Position numbers and translations under genes: made by a program. Positions 55,159 through 64,000 of a DNA stretch of 64,000 bases are shown here, piece by piece. This DNA is from DSOI01 sp041394885. Lineage in GTDB: Bacteria > Acidobacteriota > Terriglobia > Bryobacterales > Bryobacteraceae. Location of the stretch: contig JAWKHI010000006.1 in NCBI GenBank assembly GCA_041394885.1, positions 124,001-188,000 of the forward strand, written 5' to 3'. Numbering within the stretch: the stretch's first letter is position 1; each line of letters starts with the position of its first letter. Under the pieces are notes generated by a model, which was not told where the DNA came from, made no database searches, and saw nothing but the letters and a program-made list of their open reading frames with translations.

Positions 55159-56502
55159 ATGCGGGACCTTCTCAATCTGGCCGCTGCCCGGGCGGCCCAA
55201 TACCTCGATCATCTGGATGAACGCAGCGTCGCCCCCACGCCGGAGGCCATCGCGGGATTACGTCAACTCGACGAACCCATGCCGGAATCGCCGTCCGAAG
55301 CCGCGAGCGTGCTCGAGACGCTCCACCGCATCGGATCGCCCGCCACCATGGGCATGGCCGGCAGGCGCTACTTTGGCTTCGTCATCGGCGGTTCGCTCCC
55401 CGCGGCGCTCGCCGCGAATTGGCTCGCCGGAGCCTGGGACCAGTGTCCCGGCCTGTTCGTCGCCTCTCCCATCGGGACCGTGCTCGAAGAGGTTTCCCTC
55501 CGCTGGCTGCTCGACGTACTGCGGCTTCCCCCAGAATCCGGCGGCTCGTTCGTCACCGGCGCCACCGCCGGCAATTTCACCGCGCTCGCCGCGGCCCGCC
55601 ACGCCGTGCTCGCGCGCGCCGGATGGGACGTGGAAGCCGACGGACTCTTCGGTGCGCCGCCGGTTACGGTGGTGGTGGGCGGCGAGGTCCATCCATCGCT
55701 GACCAAAGCGCTGGCGATGCTTGGCCTGGGCCGCTCACGCGTGACGCGCGTCCCCGTCGATGAGCAGGGTCGCATGCGCGCCAGCGAAATGCCGCCACTG
55801 CGCGGACCCGCGATCGTCTGTATGCAAGCCGGCAACGTAAACACCGGGGGTTTCGATCCAGCCAGCGAAATCTGCGCGAGGGCGCAGGCCGATGGAGCCT
55901 GGGTGCACGTGGACGGCGCGTTCGGGCTCTGGGCGGCGGCAAGCCCGAAATTCGCCCATCTGGTGGAAGGAGTGGCGGGCGCCGATTCCTGGTCGACCGA
56001 CGCCCACAAGTGGCTCAACGTCCCCTACGATAGCGGACTCGCCTTCGTCCGCGACTCTCAGGCTTTGAAGAGCGCGATGGCGGTGTCGGCGGCCTATTTG
56101 CCGCAAGGCGAACATCGCGAGCCATCGCAATACACGCCGGAGCTATCCCGCCGCGCCCGAGGCGTCGAGATATGGGCGGCCCTGAAGTCGCTCGGCCGGG
56201 CCGGCCTGGCGGACCTGATCGAGCGCAACTGCGAGTTGGCGCGCTTGTTCGCCGAACAGTTGAAACAGGGCGGCGGCGAGATTCTGAACGAAGTGGTGCT
56301 GAATCAGGTGCTGGTGTCGTTCGGCGGCGACGCGCGGACGCGCGCCGTGATCGAACGTGTCCAACTCGACGGAACCTGCTGGTGCGGCCCCACTGTCTGG
56401 CAAGGCCGGACGGCCATGCGGATCAGTGTGTCGTCCTGGGCCACCCGCCGCGAGGATGTGGAGCGCAGCGTCGCGGCGATTCTGCGGGCAGCCGCCGAAT
56501 GA
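55159..56502 (+). CDS. PLP-dependent decarboxylase (group II/aromatic-amino-acid type)
   Basis: A 447-residue fold-type I decarboxylase. Substrate-side GMAGRRYFGFVIGGSLP, GSFVTGATAGNFTALAAARHA, the cofactor Asp/His region AWVHVDGAFGLWA and the PLP lysine in STDAHKWLNVPYDSG (about 283) are visible. It resembles tyrosine/DOPA/glutamate decarboxylases, but the amino acid is not determined. It ends in an ATGA overlap with the GNAT gene. Confidence 0.87.
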   Translation: MRDLLNLAAARAAQYLDHLDERSVAPTPEAIAGLRQLDEPMPESPSEAASVLETLHRIGSPATMGMAGRRYFGFVIGGSLPAALAANWLAGAWDQCPGLFVASPIGTVLEEVSLRWLLDVLRLPPESGGSFVTGATAGNFTALAAARHAVLARAGWDVEADGLFGAPPVTVVVGGEVHPSLTKALAMLGLGRSRVTRVPVDEQGRMRASEMPPLRGPAIVCMQAGNVNTGGFDPASEICARAQADGAWVHVDGAFGLWAAASPKFAHLVEGVAGADSWSTDAHKWLNVPYDSGLAFVRDSQALKSAMAVSAAYLPQGEHREPSQYTPELSRRARGVEIWAALKSLGRAGLADLIERNCELARLFAEQLKQGGGEILNEVVLNQVLVSFGGDARTRAVIERVQLDGTCWCGPTVWQGRTAMRISVSSWATRREDVERSVAAILRAAAE

Positions 56503-57287
56503 CGGCTCGACCTCTCACGGACAAACAGACCATCCGCCGACTCCTCGAAACGGACCGCAACTGGGCCCTCTACGCCCTCGCGGACCTCGACGATGCCCTC
56601 TTCGTCCACTGTCAATGGTGGGGATGCGGCAACGCCTTGGCGCTGGTTTTTCACGGGCTTGCCATCCGGCCCATCTTCGTCATGGGCGATGCCCCCGGCG
56701 TGCGCCAACTCTTGCGGGCGATCCCGGTGGACAGCGGCTATCTGAACCTGCAATCGGCCACGGCGAATTCGGCCGCGGGCGTCTACGCCTACCGGAAGCG
56801 TTACGAAATGCACCGCATGATTCTCGCGGATTTCACCCCGCGCGCGGGCGTCACGGAACCGCTCACTCCGGCGCATCGGGATGAAGTGGAGGCGCTGTTT
56901 GCCACCGGCAACGGCTCTGGAATCGCGTTCCACGTCTCGCAAATGGAATCCGGTTTCTTTCGCGCCGTTCGCGAGCACGGCACGCTGGTGGCGGTGGCGG
57001 GCATCCACGTGGCGTCCGCCAACGAAGGCGTGGCGGGAGTAGGCAACGTATTCGTGCGCGAGGACCGGCGTGGCCGCGGATTCGCGCAAGTGGTTCTCTC
57101 AGCCACAGTAGCCGCGGTGCGCGGCGCCGGGATCCGGACCATCGGATTGAACGTCGAGCGATCCAACGCCGCGGCGATCCACGCCTACGAAAACCTCGGC
57201 TTTCGCACCCGGTTCTCCTATTTCGAGGGCACGGCCGATCGTGTGTGCCCTCAACGGCCCGATTCCAACAGCGCCGCCACCGCATAG
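56499..57287 (+). CDS. two-domain GNAT acetyltransferase
   Basis: A 262-residue protein. The N-terminal 110 residues are an inactive-looking GNAT-like half (LLETDRNWALYALADLDDALF). The C-terminal half has the acetyl-CoA loop (NVFVREDRRGRGFAQVVL, about 190), preceded by VAVAGIHVASA. The start overlaps the decarboxylase stop (ATGA), so it may act on the decarboxylase product or control it. The last 37 bases overlap the convergent toroid gene. Confidence 0.82.
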   Translation: MTARPLTDKQTIRRLLETDRNWALYALADLDDALFVHCQWWGCGNALALVFHGLAIRPIFVMGDAPGVRQLLRAIPVDSGYLNLQSATANSAAGVYAYRKRYEMHRMILADFTPRAGVTEPLTPAHRDEVEALFATGNGSGIAFHVSQMESGFFRAVREHGTLVAVAGIHVASANEGVAGVGNVFVREDRRGRGFAQVVLSATVAAVRGAGIRTIGLNVERSNAAAIHAYENLGFRTRFSYFEGTADRVCPQRPDSNSAATA

Positions 57288-58270
57288 CCGGTTGCCGCGT
57301 CCTGCATGAAGCGGATCTGGTTTGACCCTGGCTCATACCGCTTGTTCATCGACGGTGCGGGCCACGCCCCGGTCGCCGGGTCCTGATGCCCGGCGAGCCA
57401 CGATAGAGCCCGGGCGAGCACGCGATCGTTCGATCCTATGCCGGACCGCTGCAGTACGAATGCCGTGAACGCGGTGGCGTAGCTATCGGATCCACGCGCC
57501 GGCTCAGGGGCGGCGGCATGAACGGAGAACGGCCCCAGCGAGCCGATGCTCCAACCGCCGTCGGGCTGCTGAACCCGGGCAACCTCGGCCAGCAATGCAC
57601 GGCGGGCCTTCCTTGGCATCACCGCCGGCAGTTTCGTCGACGCCCACAACAACGCCAGACGATTGTGGAGCGGCTGCGCCGCTTCAGCGCCGCGTAGATA
57701 CGCGGTGAGCGCGGCGATGCCCTCGCGCGCGGCCGCAGTGGCGCGGATAGCGCGTGGCGCCTCGCCCACGGCCAAAGCGGCAAGCGATGCGCCGAAGAAA
57801 GCGGCGTCTTCTGTTTCCCACGGATCGAGATCCAGCGCGAACCATGGCCAAGAGCCTTTCCCTGGCCCCTCCCGCCATTGCAGCAACCACAGCCGTTCGA
57901 AGGCGGCCTCCGGCTTCGGGAGAAGGAGCGCGGCCATCACGGACTCGACGCCAATCGCCTCCGCCGCGTGCGCGTCCTTCGGCGCCGGATGCCGGTCGCG
58001 ATCGAGACGGGCCTGCAGGCCGTCGCGTAATCCGGTTTCAAACGTCGTTGGCCCCGTCTCCGAGAGCGCCCGCCGCAGTGCGGGACGCGCGATCACATAC
58101 GGCAGGCCGGTGTGGCAGGATAGGCAGGGCGTACCTTGCCTGTTCGCCGGCGCCCACGCGAACCACTCGCGCTGCCGGCCGTCCAGGTAGTCGGCCGCCG
58201 CCTTTCGGTCCCAAGAGGCGCTCAGAGCCGGGAGCGCGGCGATAAGCAAAACGAGTGTCCGGACGCGCAT
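57251..58270 (-). CDS. exported CxxCH-containing alpha/alpha-toroid protein (squalene-cyclase-like repeats)
   Basis: A 339-residue protein with a signal peptide (LVLLIAALPALSA). A single heme-like motif CLSCH lies near residue 50 in GTPCLSCHTGLPYVI. About five helical repeats follow, in which QQPDGGWSIGSLG and HQDPATGAWPAPS resemble the prenyltransferase/squalene-oxidase QW-type repeat. No DCTAE-like catalytic acidic motif is visible, so cyclase activity is not supported. It could be a heme-carrying toroid or a metal-site protein. Its neighbours do not give a role. Confidence 0.6.
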   Translation of the reverse strand: MRVRTLVLLIAALPALSASWDRKAAADYLDGRQREWFAWAPANRQGTPCLSCHTGLPYVIARPALRRALSETGPTTFETGLRDGLQARLDRDRHPAPKDAHAAEAIGVESVMAALLLPKPEAAFERLWLLQWREGPGKGSWPWFALDLDPWETEDAAFFGASLAALAVGEAPRAIRATAAAREGIAALTAYLRGAEAAQPLHNRLALLWASTKLPAVMPRKARRALLAEVARVQQPDGGWSIGSLGPFSVHAAAPEPARGSDSYATAFTAFVLQRSGIGSNDRVLARALSWLAGHQDPATGAWPAPSMNKRYEPGSNQIRFMQDAATGYAVAALLESGR

Positions 58271-58371
58271 GGTGATGCATCTAGTCTAGCGGACCGTCCG
58301 GATCGGTACGGCGAGGGAGCCTGGCTGTGATCACGCTGCTTTGTACCAGGAGGTAGAGCCAGATAGAAAAA

Positions 58372-58393
58372 GGGACGCCCCCGGGGGCGTCCC
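58372..58393 (-). terminator. intrinsic terminator of the first tandem receptor
   Basis: A perfect 22-base palindrome, GGGACGCCCCCGGGGGCGTC plus CC, followed on the minus strand by a T run (plus strand AAAAA at 58367-58371). It lies about 20 bases beyond the receptor stop. Confidence 0.85.
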
Positions 58394-58413
58394 TGATCAT
58401 GTCGAGGACGAGG

Positions 58414-61400
58414 CTAGAATCCGAGTCGCAGCCCGAACCGTATCTTACGTTCGCCAAACGAGCTCAACACCCGCAGGAAGTTCGGGTTGGTGACACTCGT
58501 GCTTGCCATCCCGCCAAAGTGCGACGTGTTCGGGAAGTTGTAGAACTCGGCCCGGAAGTTCAGATTCACACGCTCAGTGAAATCGAATTTCCGGTTCACC
58601 ATCACATCCGTGTTCCACACGCTCGGGTTGCGCAGGATGTTCCTTCCGCCGGACCCGAACCGCTGCTCGGTCACCGCCGCGAACGCGCTCGGATTGTACC
58701 AGTTGGTGCCAGGGCCCACCTGGCTAAGCCGCGTCACCGCTCCAACCTGATCCGCCGTCTGTGCATTGCTCGGCGCGTTCAGCGATCCCGACGGCGCACT
58801 CACCGTGAACGGCGTCCCCGTGTACGCCTGAATCACGCCGTTTACCGCCCAACCGCCCAGGATGTGCGAAGCCACGCCAGAGTTGGCGAACTGTTTGCCT
58901 TTCCCCATTGGCAGCTCATACACCCAACCGATGTTGAACATGTGACGGCGGTCATAGCCGGCCGCCGCGCGGTTGCGATCGAACGCCGGACCCCAATTCC
59001 AGCTCACACCGGCCCAGCCGTCGTCGTCCGTCATGTTGATCGCCTTGGACCATGTGTAGGAACCCTGCAGCATCAAGCCTTTCGAGAACTGCTTCCGCAA
59101 GCTCATCTGCAGCGAATGGTAGTTCGAGCTCAGGTAGCCGTCCCACATGTTTGTGTTCACCCGGCGGTTGAACAGAATCGCGTAGGGCCGCCCGGCTTGG
59201 CCGGACCCCGGGAAGCCCGAGTTGAGGTCACGGTCAGCCAGCAGGTGTGTGCTCTGGGTTCCCACGTAACCAATGGTGGAAATCATTTCGAGCGGCAGCC
59301 GGCGTTCCAACGTGAAATTCCAGCTCTGGATGTAGCCGCGGTCGATCTGTCCCGCATACGGGCTACGCATGTCGGCGACGTTGGGCAGATTCACGATACC
59401 GGTGGAAAGGTCGGGACCAGTCACCGGTGGAATGCCCTGCGCCAGCGTCCGCACCGGCGTGTATCCGTCCGGCTGGTTGAAAGCGAAGTTGACCGTCAAC
59501 GGATAGAATCCGCGCAGCGGACGCGAGAACGGCAGCGGATCGTAGTGAAGACCGTAGCCAGTGCGCAGTACGGACTTGTCGTCCAGCCGGTAGGCGATGC
59601 CCACGCTCGGCGCGAACAGCCGCTTGCTGACCGTGACGCCGACGTTCCGCGGCACATCGCCGCGACCGCCGAGCAGCACTTGATTGGTTTCCGGAATCAG
59701 CCGCTCGATGCCCTTGCCTGCGGCGCGCGTCATCAGCGGGTAGTACTCATAGCGAAGCCCCAGCGTCACGGTGAGCTTCCGGTTCACCTGCCAGCGATCC
59801 TGCCCGTACCAGCCGAATTGGAACTCCCGGGGAGTCATCAGGATGTACTGCAGGCTCTTCTGCATCTGCGAGGACTGGCCCAACAGAAAGTCCGCGTAGG
59901 CGTTGGCGAAGTTGAACGTGCCCGACGGTCCCAGTGCCGTGGCGCTGCCATTGAACGTGATCGCGCCGCGCGGCCCCGCGCCCAGTTCCGGCTGCCAATG
60001 GCTCATCCGGTAGTTGGTGCCGTCAAAGCCGAAACGGAACTGATGCGCGCCCTTGGACCACGTCAGGTTGTGCGAAGTCGTGTAGCCCTCCTCGATACGC
60101 TCGAGAGGCATCCACCCGGGAACGCCGAAGCCGTTGAAGCCGCTCACGTTGATATTCGGGAATCCCTTCTCGCGCGGGTCGGGGCCGCCGATTCCCGGGA
60201 TGCCGAGCGTCGCCGAAAAGTCCTTGCCGAAGTCGACTCCTCGCACAGTCTGGTCCTGGCGGTTGTATCCGAAGACACCGTCGAGCAGCAGAGTGGGCGA
60301 GAACGCATACGAGTGATTGATGGAGGTGTTCTGGACCTTGGTGTCGCCGGTGCCTGGCGAAGATCCGGGCGCAGGTCCGATGCCGTCGCCAAAGATGGCC
60401 TGGCCCACCACCAGCGCGTTCATGATCCCGTAGTGGCCCCAGATCTGGTGACGATCGCTGCGGCTGAAGTTCAGCTTGACGTCGTGATAGGCGCGGTTGA
60501 AGGTGGGCGACGCGCTTCCCGCGAAGTTATTGTTATCGCCGGCGCCGCCGATATTCGGGTCCGGGTAGTACGACTGGATCTTCTGCGCGATCGGGCTGAT
60601 GCGATTGGCCGGCAGCCGATTGCCCGGAAACGGTTGCCGCCCCACGCCGTTGGCTTGGCTCGACGTGGCGGGATCATAAATCAGCCTCCCAGGAGCGAGC
60701 CGGCTGAAGTCGCCGCTGCGCAGATCCAGCGCCGGCACGGAATAGCGCCCGAAAGAGCCGTCGTGCTGCTTGGTGTTGTCGTAAGAGTAGAAAAAGAAGG
60801 CCTTGTTCTTCTTGATGGGTCCGCCGATGGTGCCGCCGAAATTGTTGTACGTGGTCACCGGCTTGTTCTGATTGGCGGGCAGGAAGAAGTTGCGGGCATA
60901 CAGCCGCTGGTTATCGTGGTACTCGAAGGCGCTGCCATGCAACTCGTTGGTGCCGCTCTTGGTCGAAACCGAGATCGCCGCGCCGCCCGCCAGCCCCTGC
61001 TCGGCGTCCGACGCCGACGTCGTGATGTTCACGTTATCCACCATCTCGGCCGGCATCACGTAGCCGGCGTGATGCGGCAGCCACAGGTTCACGCTCGCCG
61101 CGCCGTCGATGCGCGTCGTGTTGTTGTTGCGGTTCGTCCCGTTGATGTTGGTGGTCAGGGACCGGCCCGGAGTATCGGTGATCGAGTTCTGGAAACCGGC
61201 CGGCGTCGCCCCCGGAACCAGGATGATGAGACTCTGATAGTTCCGAAATCCAGGCAGCGGCAGATTCGAGATCTGCGCCGAATTGATTTCGGTGTGCGTA
61301 TCGGCCTTGTCGGTCTGCAGCACCGTGGCCACGGCTTCCACCGTCACCTGCTCGGTCACCTGCCCGATCTCGAGAGCGAAATCGGAACGGACCACCGTGT

Positions 61401-61698
61401 TGATCGTCACGTTGACCCCCGTGCGCGTCTGCTGCCGGAATCCCGGCGCCGTGATCTTCACATCGTAGGACCCCGCGGGAACGTTGGCGATATTGTATCG
61501 GCCCTGTTCGTCCGTGTTACCTTCGCGGGCTAGCCCCGTGGCGCTGTTCGAGATGCTCACGCCGGCGTTGGGAACCACCGAACCGGAAGCGTCGGTGACC
61601 GTTCCCACAATGGAGCCGTAAAGCACCTGGGCGTTCGACCGGTTCGTGCCAACGAGCGCAAGTGCGCCGAGAGCGAGAACGGAAATGATTGTCTTCAT
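58414..61698 (-). CDS. Oar-like TonB-dependent receptor, tandem copy 1
   Basis: A 1094-residue receptor: signal (IISVLALGALALVG), a carboxypeptidase-regulatory domain (GTVTDASGSVVPNAGVSIS, about 31-108), a plug with LPHHAGYVMPAEMVDNVNIT and ASDAEQGLAGGA, and a barrel ending in GLRLGF. The start at 61698 follows an AAAGAGG 8-13 bases upstream, within the short extension an earlier TTG would need. It is highly similar to the next gene over the shared part and likely arose by duplication. Probably imports a large or complex substrate; specificity unknown. Confidence 0.9.
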   Translation of the reverse strand: MKTIISVLALGALALVGTNRSNAQVLYGSIVGTVTDASGSVVPNAGVSISNSATGLAREGNTDEQGRYNIANVPAGSYDVKITAPGFRQQTRTGVNVTINTVVRSDFALEIGQVTEQVTVEAVATVLQTDKADTHTEINSAQISNLPLPGFRNYQSLIILVPGATPAGFQNSITDTPGRSLTTNINGTNRNNNTTRIDGAASVNLWLPHHAGYVMPAEMVDNVNITTSASDAEQGLAGGAAISVSTKSGTNELHGSAFEYHDNQRLYARNFFLPANQNKPVTTYNNFGGTIGGPIKKNKAFFFYSYDNTKQHDGSFGRYSVPALDLRSGDFSRLAPGRLIYDPATSSQANGVGRQPFPGNRLPANRISPIAQKIQSYYPDPNIGGAGDNNNFAGSASPTFNRAYHDVKLNFSRSDRHQIWGHYGIMNALVVGQAIFGDGIGPAPGSSPGTGDTKVQNTSINHSYAFSPTLLLDGVFGYNRQDQTVRGVDFGKDFSATLGIPGIGGPDPREKGFPNINVSGFNGFGVPGWMPLERIEEGYTTSHNLTWSKGAHQFRFGFDGTNYRMSHWQPELGAGPRGAITFNGSATALGPSGTFNFANAYADFLLGQSSQMQKSLQYILMTPREFQFGWYGQDRWQVNRKLTVTLGLRYEYYPLMTRAAGKGIERLIPETNQVLLGGRGDVPRNVGVTVSKRLFAPSVGIAYRLDDKSVLRTGYGLHYDPLPFSRPLRGFYPLTVNFAFNQPDGYTPVRTLAQGIPPVTGPDLSTGIVNLPNVADMRSPYAGQIDRGYIQSWNFTLERRLPLEMISTIGYVGTQSTHLLADRDLNSGFPGSGQAGRPYAILFNRRVNTNMWDGYLSSNYHSLQMSLRKQFSKGLMLQGSYTWSKAINMTDDDGWAGVSWNWGPAFDRNRAAAGYDRRHMFNIGWVYELPMGKGKQFANSGVASHILGGWAVNGVIQAYTGTPFTVSAPSGSLNAPSNAQTADQVGAVTRLSQVGPGTNWYNPSAFAAVTEQRFGSGGRNILRNPSVWNTDVMVNRKFDFTERVNLNFRAEFYNFPNTSHFGGMASTSVTNPNFLRVLSSFGERKIRFGLRLGF

Positions 61699-61910
61699 GC
61701 GGAATGACCTCTTTAGCAATCAGCGAATCGATAAGGACAGACCACTGGGTCTTTCATGGTTATAGGACATTCATTAGCATTTGTCAATCAATGTGGAATG
61801 ATTCGCCAAGCCCATTCCTGTAAACGCCAGCCGAACACCGCGATGCCGCCGCCGGGCGGCTCCGTTCGTATCGGAAATTTCCAGGACTTGACGCGAGTGA
61901 CAACACAAAA
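61699..61910. other. spacer between tandem receptors, likely promoter of copy 1
   Basis: About 210 bases upstream of copy 1. An AT-richer patch (about 61750-61800, TTCATGGTTATAGGACATTC) is the best promoter candidate but shows no clear -35/-10 pair. No riboswitch or RNA motif was recognised. Confidence 0.35.
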
Positions 61911-61951
61911 AAAAGCCGGGATGGCCCTCGCGGACCATCCCGGCCTTTTTT
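61911..61951 (-). terminator. intrinsic terminator of the second tandem receptor
   Basis: Hairpin with arms GCCGGGATGG (61915-61924) and CCATCCCGGC (61935-61944), with an A run before it and a T run after it on the plus strand, so it works in both directions. It lies about 25 bases after the copy 2 stop. Confidence 0.85.
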
Positions 61952-61973
61952 GTGCCGGTCGAAACCGTTTCTG

Positions 61974-64000
61974 CTAGAAGCCGAGCCGCAACCCGAATCG
62001 GATCTTGCGCTCGCCGAAGGCGCTGAGCACGCGAAGGAAGTTCGGATTGGTGACGTCGGTGGAGGCCATGCCGCCGAAATGCGAAGTGTTCGGCAGGTTG
62101 TAGAACTCGCCGCGGAAGTTCAGATTCACCCGCTCAGTGATATTGAACTGGCGGTTGATCATCAGGTCCGTGTTCCAGACGCTGGGATTGCGCAGGATGT
62201 TGCGGCCCGTGGATCCGAACCGTTGCTGGGTCACCGCCGCGAACGCCGACGGGCTGTACCAGTTCTGCCCGGGTCCGGGCTGGCTGAGCTGCTGCACCGC
62301 GCCCACCTGATCCGCCGTCTGCGAGTTGCTCGGTGCGTTGAGCGATCCGCCGGGCGAGCTCACCGTGAACGGCGTGCCCGTGTAGGCCTGGATCACGCCA
62401 TTGACGGCCCAGCCGCCGATGATGTGCGACGCGATGCCCGTCGAGGCGAACTGCTTGCCCTTGCCGAACGGCAGTTCGTAGACCCAGCCAATGTTGAACA
62501 TGTGCCGGCGGTCGTAGCCGGCCGGCGCGCGATTGCGGTCGAACACCGGGCCCCAGTTCCAACCCACGCCGGCCCACCCGTCGTCATCGGTCATGTTGAT
62601 GGCCTTGGACCACGTGTAGGATCCCTGCAGCATCAGCCCCTTCGAGAACCGCTTCCGCAAGCTGGTCTGCAGCGAATGGTAGTTCGAGCTCAGGTAGCCG
62701 TCCCACATATTCGTGTTTACCCGCCTGTTGAACAGGATCGCGTAGGGCCGCCCTGCCTGCCCGGATCCGGGGAACCCCGAGTTGATGTCACGGTCCGCCA
62801 GCAGGTGCGTGCTCTGCGTTCCCACGTAGCCCACCGTGGTGATCATGTCCATCGGAAGCCGCCGTTCCACGGTCAAATTCCAACTCTGAATGTAGCCGCG
62901 GTTGATCTGCCCGGCATAGGGGCTGCGCATATCGGCCACGTTCGGCAGGTCGACGATACCGGTGGAAAGGTCCGGACCCGTTACCGGCGGAATCCCCTGC
63001 TCGAGCGTCCGGACGGGCGTGAACCCGTCGGGCTGGTTGAAGGCGAAGTTCACCGTGAGCGGATAGAACCCGCGTAGCGGGCGCGAGAACGGCAGCGGAT
63101 CGTAGTGCAGTCCATAACCGGTCCGCACGACCGTCTTGTCGTCGATACGGTAGGCGATACCCAGGCTCGGCGCGAACAGCCGCTTGCTCACCGTGACTCC
63201 GGCGTTGCGCGGCACATCGCCGCGTCCGCCGAGAAGCACTTGGTTTGTCTCCGGAATCAGCCGCTCGATGCCCTTGCCGGCGGCGCGCGTCATGAGCGGG
63301 TAATACTCATAGCGCAGACCGAGCGTCAAGGTGAGCTTGCGGCTCACCTGCCAGCGATCCTGCCCGTACCAGCCGAACTGGAATTCGCGCGGCGTCATCA
63401 GGATGTACTGCAGGCTCTTCTGCATCTGCGAAGACTGGCCGAGCAAGAAGTCCGCGTAGGCATTCGAGAAGTTGAATGTGCCCGACGGTCCCAACGCTGT
63501 CGCGCTGCCGTTGAAAGTGATCGCTCCCCGAGGGCCCGCGCCCAGTTCCGGCTGCCAGTGGCTCATCCGGTAGTTGGTGCCGTCAAAGCCGAAGCGAAAC
63601 TGATGCGTTCCTTTGGTCCATGTGAGGTTGTGCGAGGTCGTGTAGCCTTCCTCGATACGTTCGGTCGGCATCCATCCCGGAACGCCGAATCCGTTAAAGC
63701 CGCTGATGTTGATGTTCGGGAAACCCTTCTCGCGCGGGTCGGGACCGCCAATACCGGGGATGCCGAGTGTCGCCGAAAAGTCCTTGCCGAAGTCCGTGCC
63801 CCGAACCGTCTGGTCCTGCCGGTTGTAGCCGAATACGCCGTCCAGCAGCAGCGTCGCCGAGAACGCATAGGTGTGGTTGATCGACGTATTCTGCACCTTC
63901 GTGTCGCCGGTGCCGGGGTCGGCGCCAGGTGCCGGGCCGATGCCGTCGCCGAAGATCGGCTGGCCGCTCACCAGGGCATTCATCACCCCGTAGTGGCCCC
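61974..64000 (-). CDS. Oar-like TonB-dependent receptor, tandem copy 2, N-terminus outside the window
   Basis: The last about 675 residues of a receptor; the frame is open to the right edge (GHYGVMNALV). It aligns without gaps to copy 1 from IMNALVVGQ onwards, with scattered conservative changes such as IDRGYIQSWNFTLERRLPLE versus INRGYIQSWNLTVERRLPMD. It ends in the same GLRLGF. The wobble positions differ more than the protein, so the duplication is not very recent and is under purifying selection. It has its own terminator. Confidence 0.88.
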   Translation of the reverse strand, partial: GHYGVMNALVSGQPIFGDGIGPAPGADPGTGDTKVQNTSINHTYAFSATLLLDGVFGYNRQDQTVRGTDFGKDFSATLGIPGIGGPDPREKGFPNINISGFNGFGVPGWMPTERIEEGYTTSHNLTWTKGTHQFRFGFDGTNYRMSHWQPELGAGPRGAITFNGSATALGPSGTFNFSNAYADFLLGQSSQMQKSLQYILMTPREFQFGWYGQDRWQVSRKLTLTLGLRYEYYPLMTRAAGKGIERLIPETNQVLLGGRGDVPRNAGVTVSKRLFAPSLGIAYRIDDKTVVRTGYGLHYDPLPFSRPLRGFYPLTVNFAFNQPDGFTPVRTLEQGIPPVTGPDLSTGIVDLPNVADMRSPYAGQINRGYIQSWNLTVERRLPMDMITTVGYVGTQSTHLLADRDINSGFPGSGQAGRPYAILFNRRVNTNMWDGYLSSNYHSLQTSLRKRFSKGLMLQGSYTWSKAINMTDDDGWAGVGWNWGPVFDRNRAPAGYDRRHMFNIGWVYELPFGKGKQFASTGIASHIIGGWAVNGVIQAYTGTPFTVSSPGGSLNAPSNSQTADQVGAVQQLSQPGPGQNWYSPSAFAAVTQQRFGSTGRNILRNPSVWNTDLMINRQFNITERVNLNFRGEFYNLPNTSHFGGMASTDVTNPNFLRVLSAFGERKIRFGLRLGF

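Noticed and set aside
58399..61533. Long plus-strand frame of about 1044 codons
   Set aside because: Antisense shadow of the tandem receptor; same explanation, and the same shadow recurs opposite the second copy.

Overview
The window is GC-rich bacterial chromosome and reads like an acidobacterium of the Solibacter/Bryobacter type. This placement is an inference. It rests on three Oar-like TonB-dependent receptors with an N-terminal carboxypeptidase-regulatory domain, exported leucine-rich-repeat proteins, DUF6644/DUF6152-type secreted and membrane proteins, a small zinc-ribbon protein, and many exported hydrolases. No rRNA, tRNA or CRISPR array was seen.

Layout. 0-7 kb: the tail of an S24-like protein, a 2-hydroxyacid dehydrogenase, the threonine catabolic pair tdh-kbl, a DUF4440 lipoprotein, wecB, infA, an SDR and a DUF4345 membrane protein. 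7-14 kb: malQ divergent from an aquaglyceroporin, an SPFH/ribbon-helix-helix operon whose promoter carries 11-bp iterons, an alanine-type aminotransferase, a beta-barrel gene with an internal stop, and an exported esterase with a polycationic tail. 14-25.8 kb: a response regulator-histidine kinase-ECF sigma operon, metH divergent from a frameshifted sulfatase, a PhoR/PhoB-like pair, a Tat-exported RidA, a degenerate receiver and a zinc ribbon. 26-33.8 kb: an esterase and M28 peptidase pair, a DtxR-type regulator, and an operon of an enolase-superfamily enzyme with two LRR proteins.

33.56-38.66 kb is abnormal. Reading frames change every 50-300 bases. The aconitase, the enolase N-terminus, a terminase fragment and an immunity-type gene all read as well-conserved peptides once single-base indels are allowed for. 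Part of this segment (33.8-36.2 kb) is also a mosaic of unrelated gene ends: a receptor C-terminus, a terminase lacking its N-terminus, and a toxin tip with its immunity-type partner. I infer a stretch of poor sequence lying over a small scrap of accessory DNA.

38.7-64 kb is clean apart from one frameshift in mfd. It holds an NmrA-like protein, an HXXEE membrane protein, a large TonB-dependent receptor, a compact operon (heptose adenylyltransferase, mfd, SurA-like isomerase, YhaM-like nuclease, BlaI-like regulator), a monoheme lipoprotein, two DUF6644 proteins, three secreted proteins of unknown function, a PLP decarboxylase with a GNAT enzyme, a CxxCH-containing toroid protein, and two tandem receptor paralogues. 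The second paralogue runs off the right edge. Strong intrinsic terminators follow all three receptors.
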